Source: Flavobacterium sp. J49 (GTDB taxonomy: Bacteria; Bacteroidota; Bacteroidia; Flavobacteriales; Flavobacteriaceae). Taken from it: DNA of 64,000 nucleotides. The stretch is from contig NZ_JAAQQU010000104.1 of assembly GCF_011742145.1 (NCBI RefSeq), positions 19,938-83,937 of the forward strand. Direction: 5' to 3'. The notes beneath the pieces were generated by a model. It was not told the origin of the DNA. It was given only the letters and a program-made list of their open reading frames with translations, and did not search any database. Positions 47,801 to 55,909 of the stretch are shown here, piece after piece (position 1 is the first letter of the stretch; each line of letters begins with the position of its first letter). A program made the position numbers and the translations under genes.

Positions 47801-48111
47801 ATTATTATGGTTATTACACCATGGTTGAACCATTTGCTTCAGGATATTATGAATTAGGCGAAAAAGCAAAAGCGCGCGAGTTATTGGAAAAATTGATGAC
47901 CAAATACAAACAAAACTTGAAATATTATGCCGGAATACAGCCTTCTATTCAAAACGGAATTGCAAGCGATATCATTACCGATATTGAACGTTACAGAAGT
48001 TTATTAATGGTAATGAAAGACCGTGGCGATTTAGAGTTTTACAACAAAAACAAACCCCTTTTTAACTCTTTTGTACAGCGTTTTACGCGTTTCGGAAGAG
48101 AATTAGAATAA
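44833..48111 (+). CDS. DUF2723-family polytopic membrane protein, possible glycosyltransferase
   Basis: The 1092-residue inner-membrane protein has about 12 helices in two blocks, with soluble regions between and after them. The family hallmark VEPTMSFWDCGEY and the VGHPPGAPLYQILG loop lie near the N-terminus. This is the layout of GT-C type glycosyltransferases, with acidic residues in the first loop. The eukaryotic relative TMEM260 has been reported as a protein O-mannosyltransferase, and Bacteroidota are known to O-glycosylate secreted proteins; a link here is inference. Residues about 990-1060 look like helical TPR-type repeats. The start is one of two adjacent ATGs. The gene is monocistronic. 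Confidence 0.85.
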   Translation: MMNFNFNKWNTILGWTTFTIALITYSLTVEPTMSFWDCGEYISTAAKLEVGHPPGAPLYQILGAFFAMFATSKETIALMVNMMSVFSSAFTILFMFWSSSILLKKIVSSYSEVDKSKSIVILGSSFVGSLAFTFSDSFWASAVEAEVYAMASLLIALLFWLGLRWEQDMHTPKGNRWLLLISLIVGLSFGVHFMALLTIPAIGFLYFFKNYKTVTVKNFIIANIIIVAVLLFIFKLLLPYTLAFFGKMEIFMVNSIGLPFNSGTIFAVLLIVVFFYFGLKYTREKGHPFYNTVILCILFVLIGFSTWMMLPIRANANVVINENKPSDAAEVLAYYNREQYGVNPLFYGPQYTDTFAGLDEDQPYLDKAPNYERDYKTGKYVIVNNYKNAEQNTDDKHKAVLPRLWSTDHIENYIQFTGVPKFTLNQNYPYEEDLAQYGVAIDSLSEEQVMQAVAQLKEEMQKNINEFKTAYQQKQIDNEDYVSFLKKYSDYLVIEKPSTWDNISFMIEYQFGYMYGRYLLWNFVGRQNDIQGKYDNLDGNWISGIKFVDELHLGKGTQENLPDDVKNNKGRNVYYFLPFIIGLIGLMYHAQRDLKSFYVLLALFLFTSIALKIFLNERPFEPRERDYALVGSFYVFAIWLGFGVYAIYEIVSDYVKSKLVGPIVIGACLLAAPVLMASQNWDDHDRSNRYTATAMAKNYLNSCDKNAILFTIGDNDTFPLWYAQEIEGIRPDIKIINTQLFMTDWNIDQSKFKTYSAEGLPVSFKHSEYVGDNLDYVAHIPKTDARWNIKDFIDFIKLPKSIIELQNGQIIHFYPTNKIRIPVDKNTIIKNNVVNQKYHDSIVPFIDLDIKGSAMYKNRLMMLDVLANNNWKRPIYFTGGSFGDDDYLWMKDYLQLDGLVYKLVPIKSPVDKENPYEMGQIDTDKMYNLVMKWDWGNGESTNIYHDPETRKNSISYRTNMARLMEQLINEGKKDKAKKIIELALTKMPMDYYGYYTMVEPFASGYYELGEKAKARELLEKLMTKYKQNLKYYAGIQPSIQNGIASDIITDIERYRSLLMVMKDRGDLEFYNKNKPLFNSFVQRFTRFGRELE

Positions 48112-48120
48112 ACCAATTTA

Positions 48121-48150
48121 GCTTCGCTCCGTTCGGGCGTTGCCCTCGGT
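48121..48150. repeat. Short GC-rich element with a GGGC/GCCC hairpin
   Basis: A 30-base GC-rich patch in AT-rich spacer contains GGGCGTTGCCC. Similar wording (CTCCG...GTTCGG...) occurs at 6346-6372. It may belong to a dispersed repeat; only weak support. Confidence 0.3.
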
Positions 48151-48161
48151 TAAAAAATTAG

Positions 48162-48199
48162 AAAATGTGCCGATTTGAAAATTCTTATTGGCACATTTT
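48162..48199 (+). terminator. Terminator of the DUF2723 gene
   Basis: AAAATGTGCC (48162-48171) pairs with GGCACATTTT (48190-48199) and is followed by TTTT. It ends 16 bases before the deacetylase start codon. Confidence 0.8.
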
Positions 48200-48214
48200 T
48201 TTTATATTTAGCCT

Positions 48215-48862
48215 ATGAGTTTATGGGTCAAAACACACCGTTTCGTTAAGATAATTTTCCCGAAATATATTTGGAAAATTCCCAACAGCGAGAAAAAAGT
48301 ATTTCTCACTTTTGATGACGGACCGATTCCAGAAGTGACTGAATGGGTCTTAGCAGAATTAAAAAAACACAACGCCAAAGCGACTTTCTTTTGCATTGGC
48401 GATAATATCCAAAAGCATCCGGAGATTTTTCAAAAAGTAATCGAACAAGGCCACTCTATTGGCAACCACACTTTCAATCACTTAAAAGGTTGGGAAACTT
48501 CGTTGGAAGATTATATTGAAAACACCAAAAAGTGCTCAGAAATTATGGGCAACTCCCAACTCAAGACCAAGCACTCCCAACTCTTCCGTCCGCCTTACGG
48601 CAAAATAAAACCGTCTCAAGCTAAAACGCTCAGAAAAATGGACTACAAAATAATCATGTGGGATATTATCAGTATGGATTTTGACCCAAACATTTCACCT
48701 GAAAAATGTTTGGACAATGTTCTGAAAAATATTGAAAGTGGTAGTATTATCGTTTTTCACGATAGCCTTAAAGGTAGGAAAAACCTGGAATACGTTTTAC
48801 CTAAGACTTTAGAGTTTTTAAACGAGAAAGGATTTGTTTGCGAAAAGATTGACTATAATTGA
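48215..48862 (+). CDS. Polysaccharide deacetylase (CE4/NodB domain)
   Basis: The 215-residue metal-dependent deacetylase belongs to the NodB/CE4 type. Motif 1 is FLTFDDGP (with the catalytic Asp), motif 2 is HSIGNHTFNH (metal His), motif 3 is RPPYGK, motif 4 is MWDIISMDFD and motif 5 is IVFHDS. Substrates in this family include peptidoglycan, chitooligosaccharides and N-acetylated glycans; which one applies here cannot be read. No clear signal peptide is present, though the N-terminus is basic and hydrophobic. It converges on the thioredoxin-like gene with a 10-base overlap. Confidence 0.9.
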   Translation: MSLWVKTHRFVKIIFPKYIWKIPNSEKKVFLTFDDGPIPEVTEWVLAELKKHNAKATFFCIGDNIQKHPEIFQKVIEQGHSIGNHTFNHLKGWETSLEDYIENTKKCSEIMGNSQLKTKHSQLFRPPYGKIKPSQAKTLRKMDYKIIMWDIISMDFDPNISPEKCLDNVLKNIESGSIIVFHDSLKGRKNLEYVLPKTLEFLNEKGFVCEKIDYN

Positions 48863-49149
48863 TCCTGAACCAAAGCAATAATGCTATTCGCATCCAATTC
48901 CCCCGATTGTCTCCAAACCATTTGACCGTCTTTGTAAATCATCAAAGTTGGCAAACCTTTAATGCGCAGCGCATCGGCCAACTCTTGATTTTTATCGACA
49001 TCAATTTTGATCACTTTTGCCTTGTCACCAAGCGCTGCTGCTACATCTCTGATTACAGGATGCATGGATACTGAAGATTCGTTCCATTCTGTGTAAAAGT
49101 CAATTAACACAGGCACTTGAGCGTTGATTAATTCTCCAAATTTTGACAT
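48853..49149 (-). CDS. Thioredoxin-fold protein lacking both active-site cysteines
   Basis: The 98-residue protein follows the thioredoxin fold throughout: VPVLIDFYTEW at the active-site strand, KVIKIDVDKNQELADAL, and the cis-proline loop IKGLPTLMIYKDG. The canonical WCGPC is replaced by WNESS, so neither redox cysteine is present and classical oxidoreductase activity is excluded. It may be a structural or chaperone-like member. No signal peptide is visible. It is small and complete, starting from the ATG at 49149, and its 3' end overlaps the convergent deacetylase gene by 10 bases. Confidence 0.88.
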   Translation of the reverse strand: MSKFGELINAQVPVLIDFYTEWNESSVSMHPVIRDVAAALGDKAKVIKIDVDKNQELADALRIKGLPTLMIYKDGQMVWRQSGELDANSIIALVQDQL

Positions 49150-49224
49150 AAAACCAAAATAATTTTACCTTCTTTTACCAAAGTATAAGAAACATTAAAG
49201 CACAAATGTAGCATTTTTAACTAA

Positions 49225-50457
49225 TTATGCTACTTTTTCCCCTTTTTTTAGTTCAAAAACCGTTATCTCAGGCCAAATACCTACTCTACCGGGATAAGCG
49301 TGAAACCCTAAGCCTCGATTAACATAAATATATCGACCAACATTTTCATACAACCCGGCCCATTGTTTGTATACATATTGCACCGGACTCCATTGTATAA
49401 CTCCCGGGATTTCGATTCCGAATTGCAAGCCGTGTGTATGACCTGAAAGCGTTAATTGGAAATGTTTGTCGTGATTTTTCACTTCATATTCCCAATGACT
49501 GGGATCGTGACTCATCAGAATTTTGAAATCTTCTGCGGTTAATCCTTCCGAAGCCTTGAGCAAATCGCCGGCTTGCTTGAAGTTTTTGCCCCAATTCTCA
49601 ACCCCTACAATCGCTATTTCGCTTTCTCCTTTTTTGATTTTGGTATGTTGGTTCAACAACAAATCAAACCCAATATCGCCATACAGTTTTTTGATACCTT
49701 CAAAATTTTCATCTTTTGCTTGTTGCGATGGCCAATCGATGTATTCTCCGTAATCATGGTTGCCTAAAACGGCATATTTTCCGTATTCGTGTTTGTCAAT
49801 TTTATTAAAAGTCTCAATCCACGGATGCATTTCAGTGGCATGGGTGTTAACAATATCTCCGGTAAAAAGCATCATGTCGGTTTTTTGCTCATTGATTAAA
49901 TCAACTGCATATTGTATTTTTGTAGCATCGTCAAAACTACCGCTGTGTACATCCGAAATTTGGGTAATGGTAAAACCGTCAAAATCATCAGGCAAATCGG
50001 AGAAAAATAAAGTTTGTTTGATTACCCTGAAATTGTATTTCCCTTTGGTCATTCCATACAAAAGCGAAGTAAAAGGAATTGCCGCTATGACCAAAGCCAC
50101 TTGGCTGACAAATCGTCTTCGGTCGGGCAAAAATGTCCCGTTATCATTATCGCCCATAAAATGAGTAATCACTCCCGAAAAAACCCGGTAAACATCTTCC
50201 AATAACATGAAAAATGTCAGTATCATTTTCGGCACAAACAACAACAAGAGCAATCCAAAAGTGATTAACGTTTTACTGTTTTGCCCAACCCTGCGGTCAA
50301 ACTGTGACAATTGGTAAAAGATATAAATAACCGCTGCCATTGAAATTACCTGATAAGCCACTAAAATCCATCTCGACTTGGTGATGGTTCTAAAAGCTTG
50401 AAAGGCATAAACTTCAATAATAGCGACAAAGAGAAAAAAGAAAATCCAACGAAACAT
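49225..50457 (-). CDS. Membrane-anchored metallophosphoesterase
   Basis: The 410-residue protein has four N-terminal helices (residues about 1-110), a linker and hydrophobic segment near 135-155, and a calcineurin-like phosphoesterase domain (residues about 165-400). The dinuclear metal motifs are complete: QISDVHSG, FTGDIVN, LGNHDYGEY, LMSHDPSHW and LSGHTHGLQFG. Relatives act as lipid-linked or sugar-nucleotide phosphatases (YkuE/LpxG-like); the substrate is unknown. I prefer the ATG at 50457 (MFRWIFFFLF) over one at 50511, which adds 18 non-hydrophobic residues. It is divergent from polA. Confidence 0.88.
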   Translation of the reverse strand: MFRWIFFFLFVAIIEVYAFQAFRTITKSRWILVAYQVISMAAVIYIFYQLSQFDRRVGQNSKTLITFGLLLLLFVPKMILTFFMLLEDVYRVFSGVITHFMGDNDNGTFLPDRRRFVSQVALVIAAIPFTSLLYGMTKGKYNFRVIKQTLFFSDLPDDFDGFTITQISDVHSGSFDDATKIQYAVDLINEQKTDMMLFTGDIVNTHATEMHPWIETFNKIDKHEYGKYAVLGNHDYGEYIDWPSQQAKDENFEGIKKLYGDIGFDLLLNQHTKIKKGESEIAIVGVENWGKNFKQAGDLLKASEGLTAEDFKILMSHDPSHWEYEVKNHDKHFQLTLSGHTHGLQFGIEIPGVIQWSPVQYVYKQWAGLYENVGRYIYVNRGLGFHAYPGRVGIWPEITVFELKKGEKVA

Positions 50458-50591
50458 GGTTTGTAAATTTTCAGCAAAATAACGAAGAATCAAGGCATTA
50501 ATGGCTTTCATTTAACTAATTTTAACTAAAATATTTCTCTTTTTCTTCTTTCAAAGTTTCGCTACATTTACACTTTATAATTATTTCGAAA

Positions 50592-53456
50592 ATGTCACAA
50601 CAAAAACGCCTTTTCCTGCTCGATGCTTACGCCCTAATTTTCCGCGGCTACTATGCTTTTATCAAAAATCCTCGAATCAATTCGAAAGGAATGGATACCT
50701 CAGCCATCATGGGTTTTATGAATTCTTTGATGGATGTGATTAAACGCGAAAAACCCGACCATTTAGCCGTAGCCTTCGACAAAGGCGGTAGTGATTATCG
50801 CAACGAAATGTATCAGGAATACAAAGCCCATCGCGATGAAACACCCGAAGCCATTAAAATTGCCGTTCCTTATATCCAAGAATTATTAAAAGCGATGCAT
50901 ATTCCTATTATGGAAAAAGCGGGTTTTGAAGCAGATGACTTAATTGGCACTTTGGCCAAGCAAGCCGAAAAAGAAGGCTATCAGGTTTTTATGGTGACAC
51001 CCGATAAAGATTTTGCCCAATTGGTTTCCGAAAATATATTCATGTACAAACCGGCCCGTATGGGGAACGATATTGAAATTTGGGGTGTGCCCGAAGTGCT
51101 GGAAAAATTTGAAATCGAAAGACCCGAACAGGTAATCGACTTTCTCGGAATGATGGGCGATTCTGCCGATAATATCCCCGGATTTCCGGGCGTTGGCGAA
51201 GTGACTGCCAAAAAATTACTCAAGGAATTCGGCACCATGGAAAACCTTTTGGAAAATACCGACAAACTCAAAGGCGCACTCAAAGACAAAATCGAAAACA
51301 ACAAAGAACTCGGTATTTTGTCTAAAAAACTAGCCCGAATTCTATTGGATTGTCCGGTGACTTTTGACGCCACCGATTTTGAATTATCCAAACCCGATGT
51401 AGAAAAAACCGATGCACTCTTTCAAGAATTGGAATTCCGCCAAATGAAAGCCCAATTCGACAAACTTTTCGGAACCGGAAAAGAATATGATGAAATAGAA
51501 ACCAACGGCAATGGCAACGACAACGGACAAACGCCTCAAGCTGCCAAAAAGACGCCTGTCAAAAAATCCAACGAAGACCAATTCGATTTATTCGGCTTTT
51601 CCGATGAAGAAACCGGCGAACCCAAACAACATTCGTATTACGCTACTTTAGAAAACACACCGCATCATTACCAAATTTCACAAGGCGATTTGCCCGTAAA
51701 GTTGTTACTGCAAAGTTTGATGAACCAAAACTCAGTATGCTTTGACACCGAAACCACCGGTATTGATGCGCTAAACGCTGAATTGGTCGGCTTGTCTTTC
51801 TCTTTTGAAAAAGGCAAAGGTTTTTATGTCCCGGTTCCCGAAAACCAAGATGAAGCCCAAGCTTTGGTGGAAAAATTCAGACCGTTTTTTGAAAATGAAA
51901 ACATTGAAAAAATCGGGCAAAACATGAAATACGATTTAAAGGTTTTGGCCAATTACGGAATCAAGGTCAAAGGCAAATTATTTGACACCATGATTGCGCA
52001 TTACCTTATCAATCCTGACATGCGACACAATATGGATGTGTTGAGTGAAACCTATTTGAAATATTCGCCAAAATCAATTGAAACCTTGATTGGCAAAAAA
52101 GGCAAAGGTCAATTGTCGATGCGTGATGTGCCTTTGGAAGACATTAAAGAATACGCAACCGAAGATGCCGATGTCACTTTACAACTCAAAGAACATTTCC
52201 AACCGATTTTAGAAAAAGTCGGCACCAAAAAACTGTTTGATGAAATCGAAATACCATTAGTACAAGTCTTAGCCGATATGGAAGCGGAAGGCATTCGATT
52301 GAATGTCGATTTCTTAAAAAGCATGTCGGTGGATATGCAAAAAGAAATCAACGAATTTGAGCAAAAAATTTACGAAACTGCCGGAGAAAAATTCAATTTG
52401 GCCTCGCCTAAACAACTCGGAGAAGTGCTTTTTGACAAAATGAAAATCGGTGGTGCCAAACAAAAGAAAACCAAAACCGGACAATACGCCACCGGTGAAG
52501 AAGTGTTGAGTTATTTGGCCAACGAGCACCAAATCGTAAAAGACATTTTAGATTGGCGTCAAATGGTGAAATTGCAAAGTACTTATATCGATGCGCTGCC
52601 AAATCAAGTCGATGCCAAAACGCAAAGAGTACACACCGATTACATGCAAACCGTAGCCGCAACCGGACGTTTGAGTTCCAATAATCCGAATTTGCAGAAC
52701 ATTCCAATTCGTACTGAAAGAGGCAGATTGATTCGAAAAGCCTTTATTGCGCGTGACGAAAATTACACCTTGCTTTCTGCGGATTACTCTCAAATTGAAT
52801 TGCGAATTATTGCGGCTTTATCGGGTGAAGAAAACATGATTAAAGCCTTTCAAAACAACGAAGACATTCACCGAAGTACGGCAGCGAAAGTATTCAATGT
52901 TCCTTTAGAGGAAGTGACCAAAGAACAACGAAGCAATGCAAAAACCGTAAACTTCGGAATCATTTATGGCGTTTCTGCTTTTGGGTTGAGCAATCAAACT
53001 TCTTTGTCCCGAAGCGAAAGTGCCGCACTAATTGATGCTTACTACAAAACCTATCCGAAACTAAAATCGTACATGCAAGAGCAAGTCGATTTTGCCCGCC
53101 ATAACGGTTATGTACAAACCGTTTTGGGAAGACGTCGTTATTTAAAAGATATTAATTCTGCCAATGCCATAGTTCGCGGAGCAGCAGAACGAAATGCTGT
53201 AAATGCCCCAATTCAAGGAAGCGCTGCCGACATCATCAAAATTGCCATGATCAACATTCACAAGAAGCTGACTTCGGAAAATTGGAAGTCAAAAATGCTG
53301 TTGCAAGTTCACGATGAGCTTGTTTTTGATGTGCACAACTCAGAATTGGAAAAAATTAAACCACTAATCAAACACGAAATGGAAAATGCGTTCAAGCTAG
53401 CCGTACCGTTGGATGTAGAGTTAGGAACCGGTCAAAATTGGCTGGAAGCACATTAA
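50592..53456 (+). CDS. polA: DNA polymerase I
   Basis: The 954-residue repair and Okazaki-maturation polymerase has all three domains. The 5'-nuclease is at residues 1-290 (LLDAYALIFRGYYAF, FEADDLIGTLA, GDSADNIPGFPGVG). The proofreading exonuclease is at about 375-560 and looks active (CFDTETTGIDA, QNMKYDLK, YATEDADVTLQL). The polymerase has motif A ADYSQIELRII, motif B RSNAKTVNFGIIYG and motif C QVHDELVFDV. A low-complexity linker near residues 295-345 separates the first two domains. It is monocistronic and divergent from the phosphoesterase. Confidence 0.98.
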   Translation: MSQQKRLFLLDAYALIFRGYYAFIKNPRINSKGMDTSAIMGFMNSLMDVIKREKPDHLAVAFDKGGSDYRNEMYQEYKAHRDETPEAIKIAVPYIQELLKAMHIPIMEKAGFEADDLIGTLAKQAEKEGYQVFMVTPDKDFAQLVSENIFMYKPARMGNDIEIWGVPEVLEKFEIERPEQVIDFLGMMGDSADNIPGFPGVGEVTAKKLLKEFGTMENLLENTDKLKGALKDKIENNKELGILSKKLARILLDCPVTFDATDFELSKPDVEKTDALFQELEFRQMKAQFDKLFGTGKEYDEIETNGNGNDNGQTPQAAKKTPVKKSNEDQFDLFGFSDEETGEPKQHSYYATLENTPHHYQISQGDLPVKLLLQSLMNQNSVCFDTETTGIDALNAELVGLSFSFEKGKGFYVPVPENQDEAQALVEKFRPFFENENIEKIGQNMKYDLKVLANYGIKVKGKLFDTMIAHYLINPDMRHNMDVLSETYLKYSPKSIETLIGKKGKGQLSMRDVPLEDIKEYATEDADVTLQLKEHFQPILEKVGTKKLFDEIEIPLVQVLADMEAEGIRLNVDFLKSMSVDMQKEINEFEQKIYETAGEKFNLASPKQLGEVLFDKMKIGGAKQKKTKTGQYATGEEVLSYLANEHQIVKDILDWRQMVKLQSTYIDALPNQVDAKTQRVHTDYMQTVAATGRLSSNNPNLQNIPIRTERGRLIRKAFIARDENYTLLSADYSQIELRIIAALSGEENMIKAFQNNEDIHRSTAAKVFNVPLEEVTKEQRSNAKTVNFGIIYGVSAFGLSNQTSLSRSESAALIDAYYKTYPKLKSYMQEQVDFARHNGYVQTVLGRRRYLKDINSANAIVRGAAERNAVNAPIQGSAADIIKIAMINIHKKLTSENWKSKMLLQVHDELVFDVHNSELEKIKPLIKHEMENAFKLAVPLDVELGTGQNWLEAH

Positions 53457-53550
53457 TTATTGGGTTGACAATAGGTAAACATCACCGAAATTCAATCATC
53501 AGGTTAAAAATATTTAGTAATTTTAATCAACCAAAAAAATGCTATGAATT

Positions 53551-54453
53551 TTGGAAACATTAAAAACCATACTCTATTTTTCTATCTTCAGATATCCTCT
53601 GCGGATTGAAGAAATTCATAGTTACACCAACTATGAATCGATTACTGATACCGAAAAAGAATTGCAACACTTGATTGCCGAAAAAATCCTCATCAAGGTG
53701 GACGATTTTTATGTTTACGGCAGCGATTTGGATTCGGTTATCAAAAGGCTTCGCGGGAACATGTATGCCGGCAGAGCGCTGAGAATTGCGCAAAAGAAAG
53801 CCCGATTTATTGCCAAATTTCCCTTTGTAAAAGCCGTCGGTGTTTCAGGTTCTTTATCCAAAGGTTATTATGACAATGGAAGCGACATTGATTTCTTTGT
53901 GATTACCGAACCGAATAAACTTTGGCTTTGCCGGACTTTCCTGATGCTTTACAAAAAAATATTTCTGCTCAATTCGCGCAAATATTTTTGCGTCAATTAT
54001 TTTGTTTCTACAAGTCAGTTGGAAATCGAAGAAAAAAATCGATTCACCGCTACCGAAATGAAAACACTTATTCCCATGCAAGGAAAAAAAGTTTTTGAAG
54101 AGTTTTACCAAAAAAACCTATGGGTAAATGACTATTTCAACAAATTTTCTCCCAATTTGTCTTCGGTGCCCAATTTCAGAAAATCATTTGTAACCCAATC
54201 CATTGAGTTTGTTTTTGGAAATCCAATCGGAAACCTTGTGGATAATAGTTTTAAAATGCTTACCCTTAAAAAATGGAAAACCAAGTTTCATACAATGAGT
54301 GAAGAAGATTTTAAAATTGCGCTGAAATCAACCAAAAACATTTCCAAACACCATCCGTCTCATTTCCAAAAGAAAGTGATCCTGGATTTGAATAACCGAA
54401 TTGAAGAAGTTAGTCATAATTTCAACATCAATTTAGCCAAAGAACATGTCTAA
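53551..54453 (+). CDS. Winged-helix plus nucleotidyltransferase-domain protein
   Basis: The 300-residue protein has a winged-helix-like N-terminus (residues about 1-65) and a minimal nucleotidyltransferase-type domain. Its signature GSLSKGYYDNGSDIDFF carries the GS motif and the DxD metal pair. Such domains transfer NMP to small molecules, sugars or proteins. The target is unknown, but the gene opens an eight-gene chain with radical SAM and glycosyltransferase enzymes. The start appears to be TTG at 53551. An in-frame ATG at 53539 ends after two codons, and an ATG at 53544 is out of frame. The stop overlaps the next gene by 8 bases. Confidence 0.78.
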   Translation: METLKTILYFSIFRYPLRIEEIHSYTNYESITDTEKELQHLIAEKILIKVDDFYVYGSDLDSVIKRLRGNMYAGRALRIAQKKARFIAKFPFVKAVGVSGSLSKGYYDNGSDIDFFVITEPNKLWLCRTFLMLYKKIFLLNSRKYFCVNYFVSTSQLEIEEKNRFTATEMKTLIPMQGKKVFEEFYQKNLWVNDYFNKFSPNLSSVPNFRKSFVTQSIEFVFGNPIGNLVDNSFKMLTLKKWKTKFHTMSEEDFKIALKSTKNISKHHPSHFQKKVILDLNNRIEEVSHNFNINLAKEHV

Positions 54454-55909
54454 CATACTGTTTTCGCATTCCTACTATTACAAACTCGACCCAAAGCAAT
54501 GGAAAAACAAAACGCCTTTTCCGCCTTTGGGAACACTTTATGCGGCTTCGTTAATGCGAGAAAATGGTTTTGATGTTTCTCTTTTTGACACCAATTTATT
54601 AGACAGCCCAAACACTATCGGACCTGTTTTAAAATCCTCAAAACCCAATTATTTGGTGATTTATGATGACGGTTTTAATTATTTGACCAAAATGTGTCTG
54701 ACCAACATGCGTGAAGCTTGTTTTGAGATGATTCGTTTGGGAAAAATTCATAACTGTACGATTATCGTTTGCAGTTCTGATTCGACTGACCATTACCAAG
54801 ATTACCTCAAAATGGGCGCCGATTATATTTTGCAAGGCGAAGGGGAAATGTCACTTTTAGAACTGATAAACGCTCTAGAAAATGAAACTTCCGTTGATCA
54901 CATCAAAGGAATTGTTTTCAAAAAAAATGGTCAAGTTCAAGTCAATTCCAAACGCGAAGTGCTTCAAAATTTAGACGAATTACCTTTACCCGCTTGGGAT
55001 TTGGTCGATATCGAAAGCTATCACAAAGTTTGGAAACAAAGCGGCCAACCTTTTACTTTAAACATTGCCACTACTCGCGGTTGTCCGTACAAATGCAACT
55101 GGTGCGCGAAACCCATTTACGGCAATCGCTACAATGCACATTCTCCGGACTATATTGTTAAGGAAATACAGTTTTTGAAAGACCATTTTGGCGTGACTCG
55201 TTTTTGGATGTGTGATGATATTTTTGGCTTAAAGCCGAATTGGGTTCAGGATTTCAATTTGAAATTAAAAGAACAAAACCTAAAGATCAGCTATTACATC
55301 CAAAGTCGCGTTGATTTACTTTTGAAAGAAGACACGATTGATTGTTTGGCCGAATCGGGTTTGGAGGAAGTTTGGGTTGGTGCCGAAAGTGCTTCACAAA
55401 AAATCCTCGATGCCATGGACAAAGGTACAACCGTAGAGCAAATTTACCAAGCGACTAAGATTCTCAAAGATAAAAAAGTACGCGTGGCATTCTTTCTGCA
55501 GTTTGGTTATCTGACCGAAAATCAGGAAGACATTGCCAAAACCATTGCGATGGTCAAAGAACTGATGCCGGACAACATCGGAATTTCGGTTTCTTATCCT
55601 TTACCGGGAACGAAGTTTTATGACAAAGTCAAAGACGATTTAAAACTAAAATCCAATTGGACCGATTCCGACGATTTTGAGATGATGTTTCACGGCACTT
55701 ATAAATCAAATTACTACCGAAAACTGCAACGTTATGTGCACAAAGAATTCAGAAAGCAACAAGGTTTTTACAATTTGAAGCAAGTTTTTTCAAAGCCTTC
55801 AAATGTTTCTGTCTCTCATTTAAAATCGATTGCTAAATTGGGTTATTATGTTCCGAGTGCTTTTTTGGATACGCTTTCGCTAAAAAAACTACAACAAAAT
55901 GGAAGCTAG
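54446..55909 (+). CDS. B12-binding-type radical SAM enzyme (first paralogue)
   Basis: The 487-residue enzyme belongs to the BchE-like class. The N-terminal Rossmann domain (residues about 1-150) has FPPLGTLYAASLMREN and a GEGEMSLLELI block. The central radical SAM barrel carries the cluster motif TRGCPYKCNWCAK (CxxxCxxC), then VGAESASQKILDAMDKG. The cobalamin-ligand DxHxxG motif is not evident, as in several relatives, so cobalamin use is uncertain. Members methylate or rearrange unactivated carbons in lipids, hopanoids and antibiotics. It overlaps both neighbours (8 and 11 bases) and is paralogous to the protein at 56663-58033. Confidence 0.87.
   Translation: MSNILFSHSYYYKLDPKQWKNKTPFPPLGTLYAASLMRENGFDVSLFDTNLLDSPNTIGPVLKSSKPNYLVIYDDGFNYLTKMCLTNMREACFEMIRLGKIHNCTIIVCSSDSTDHYQDYLKMGADYILQGEGEMSLLELINALENETSVDHIKGIVFKKNGQVQVNSKREVLQNLDELPLPAWDLVDIESYHKVWKQSGQPFTLNIATTRGCPYKCNWCAKPIYGNRYNAHSPDYIVKEIQFLKDHFGVTRFWMCDDIFGLKPNWVQDFNLKLKEQNLKISYYIQSRVDLLLKEDTIDCLAESGLEEVWVGAESASQKILDAMDKGTTVEQIYQATKILKDKKVRVAFFLQFGYLTENQEDIAKTIAMVKELMPDNIGISVSYPLPGTKFYDKVKDDLKLKSNWTDSDDFEMMFHGTYKSNYYRKLQRYVHKEFRKQQGFYNLKQVFSKPSNVSVSHLKSIAKLGYYVPSAFLDTLSLKKLQQNGS

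Noticed and set aside
49203..49210. TACATTTG on the minus strand as a promoter of the thioredoxin-like gene
   Set aside because: The -7 element matches, but no TTG lies at the right distance and the -33 region would fall in coding sequence; too weak to list.
53544..53609. Short frame from the ATG at 53544 as the real start of the nucleotidyltransferase
   Set aside because: It stops after 21 codons and is out of frame with the conserved domain.
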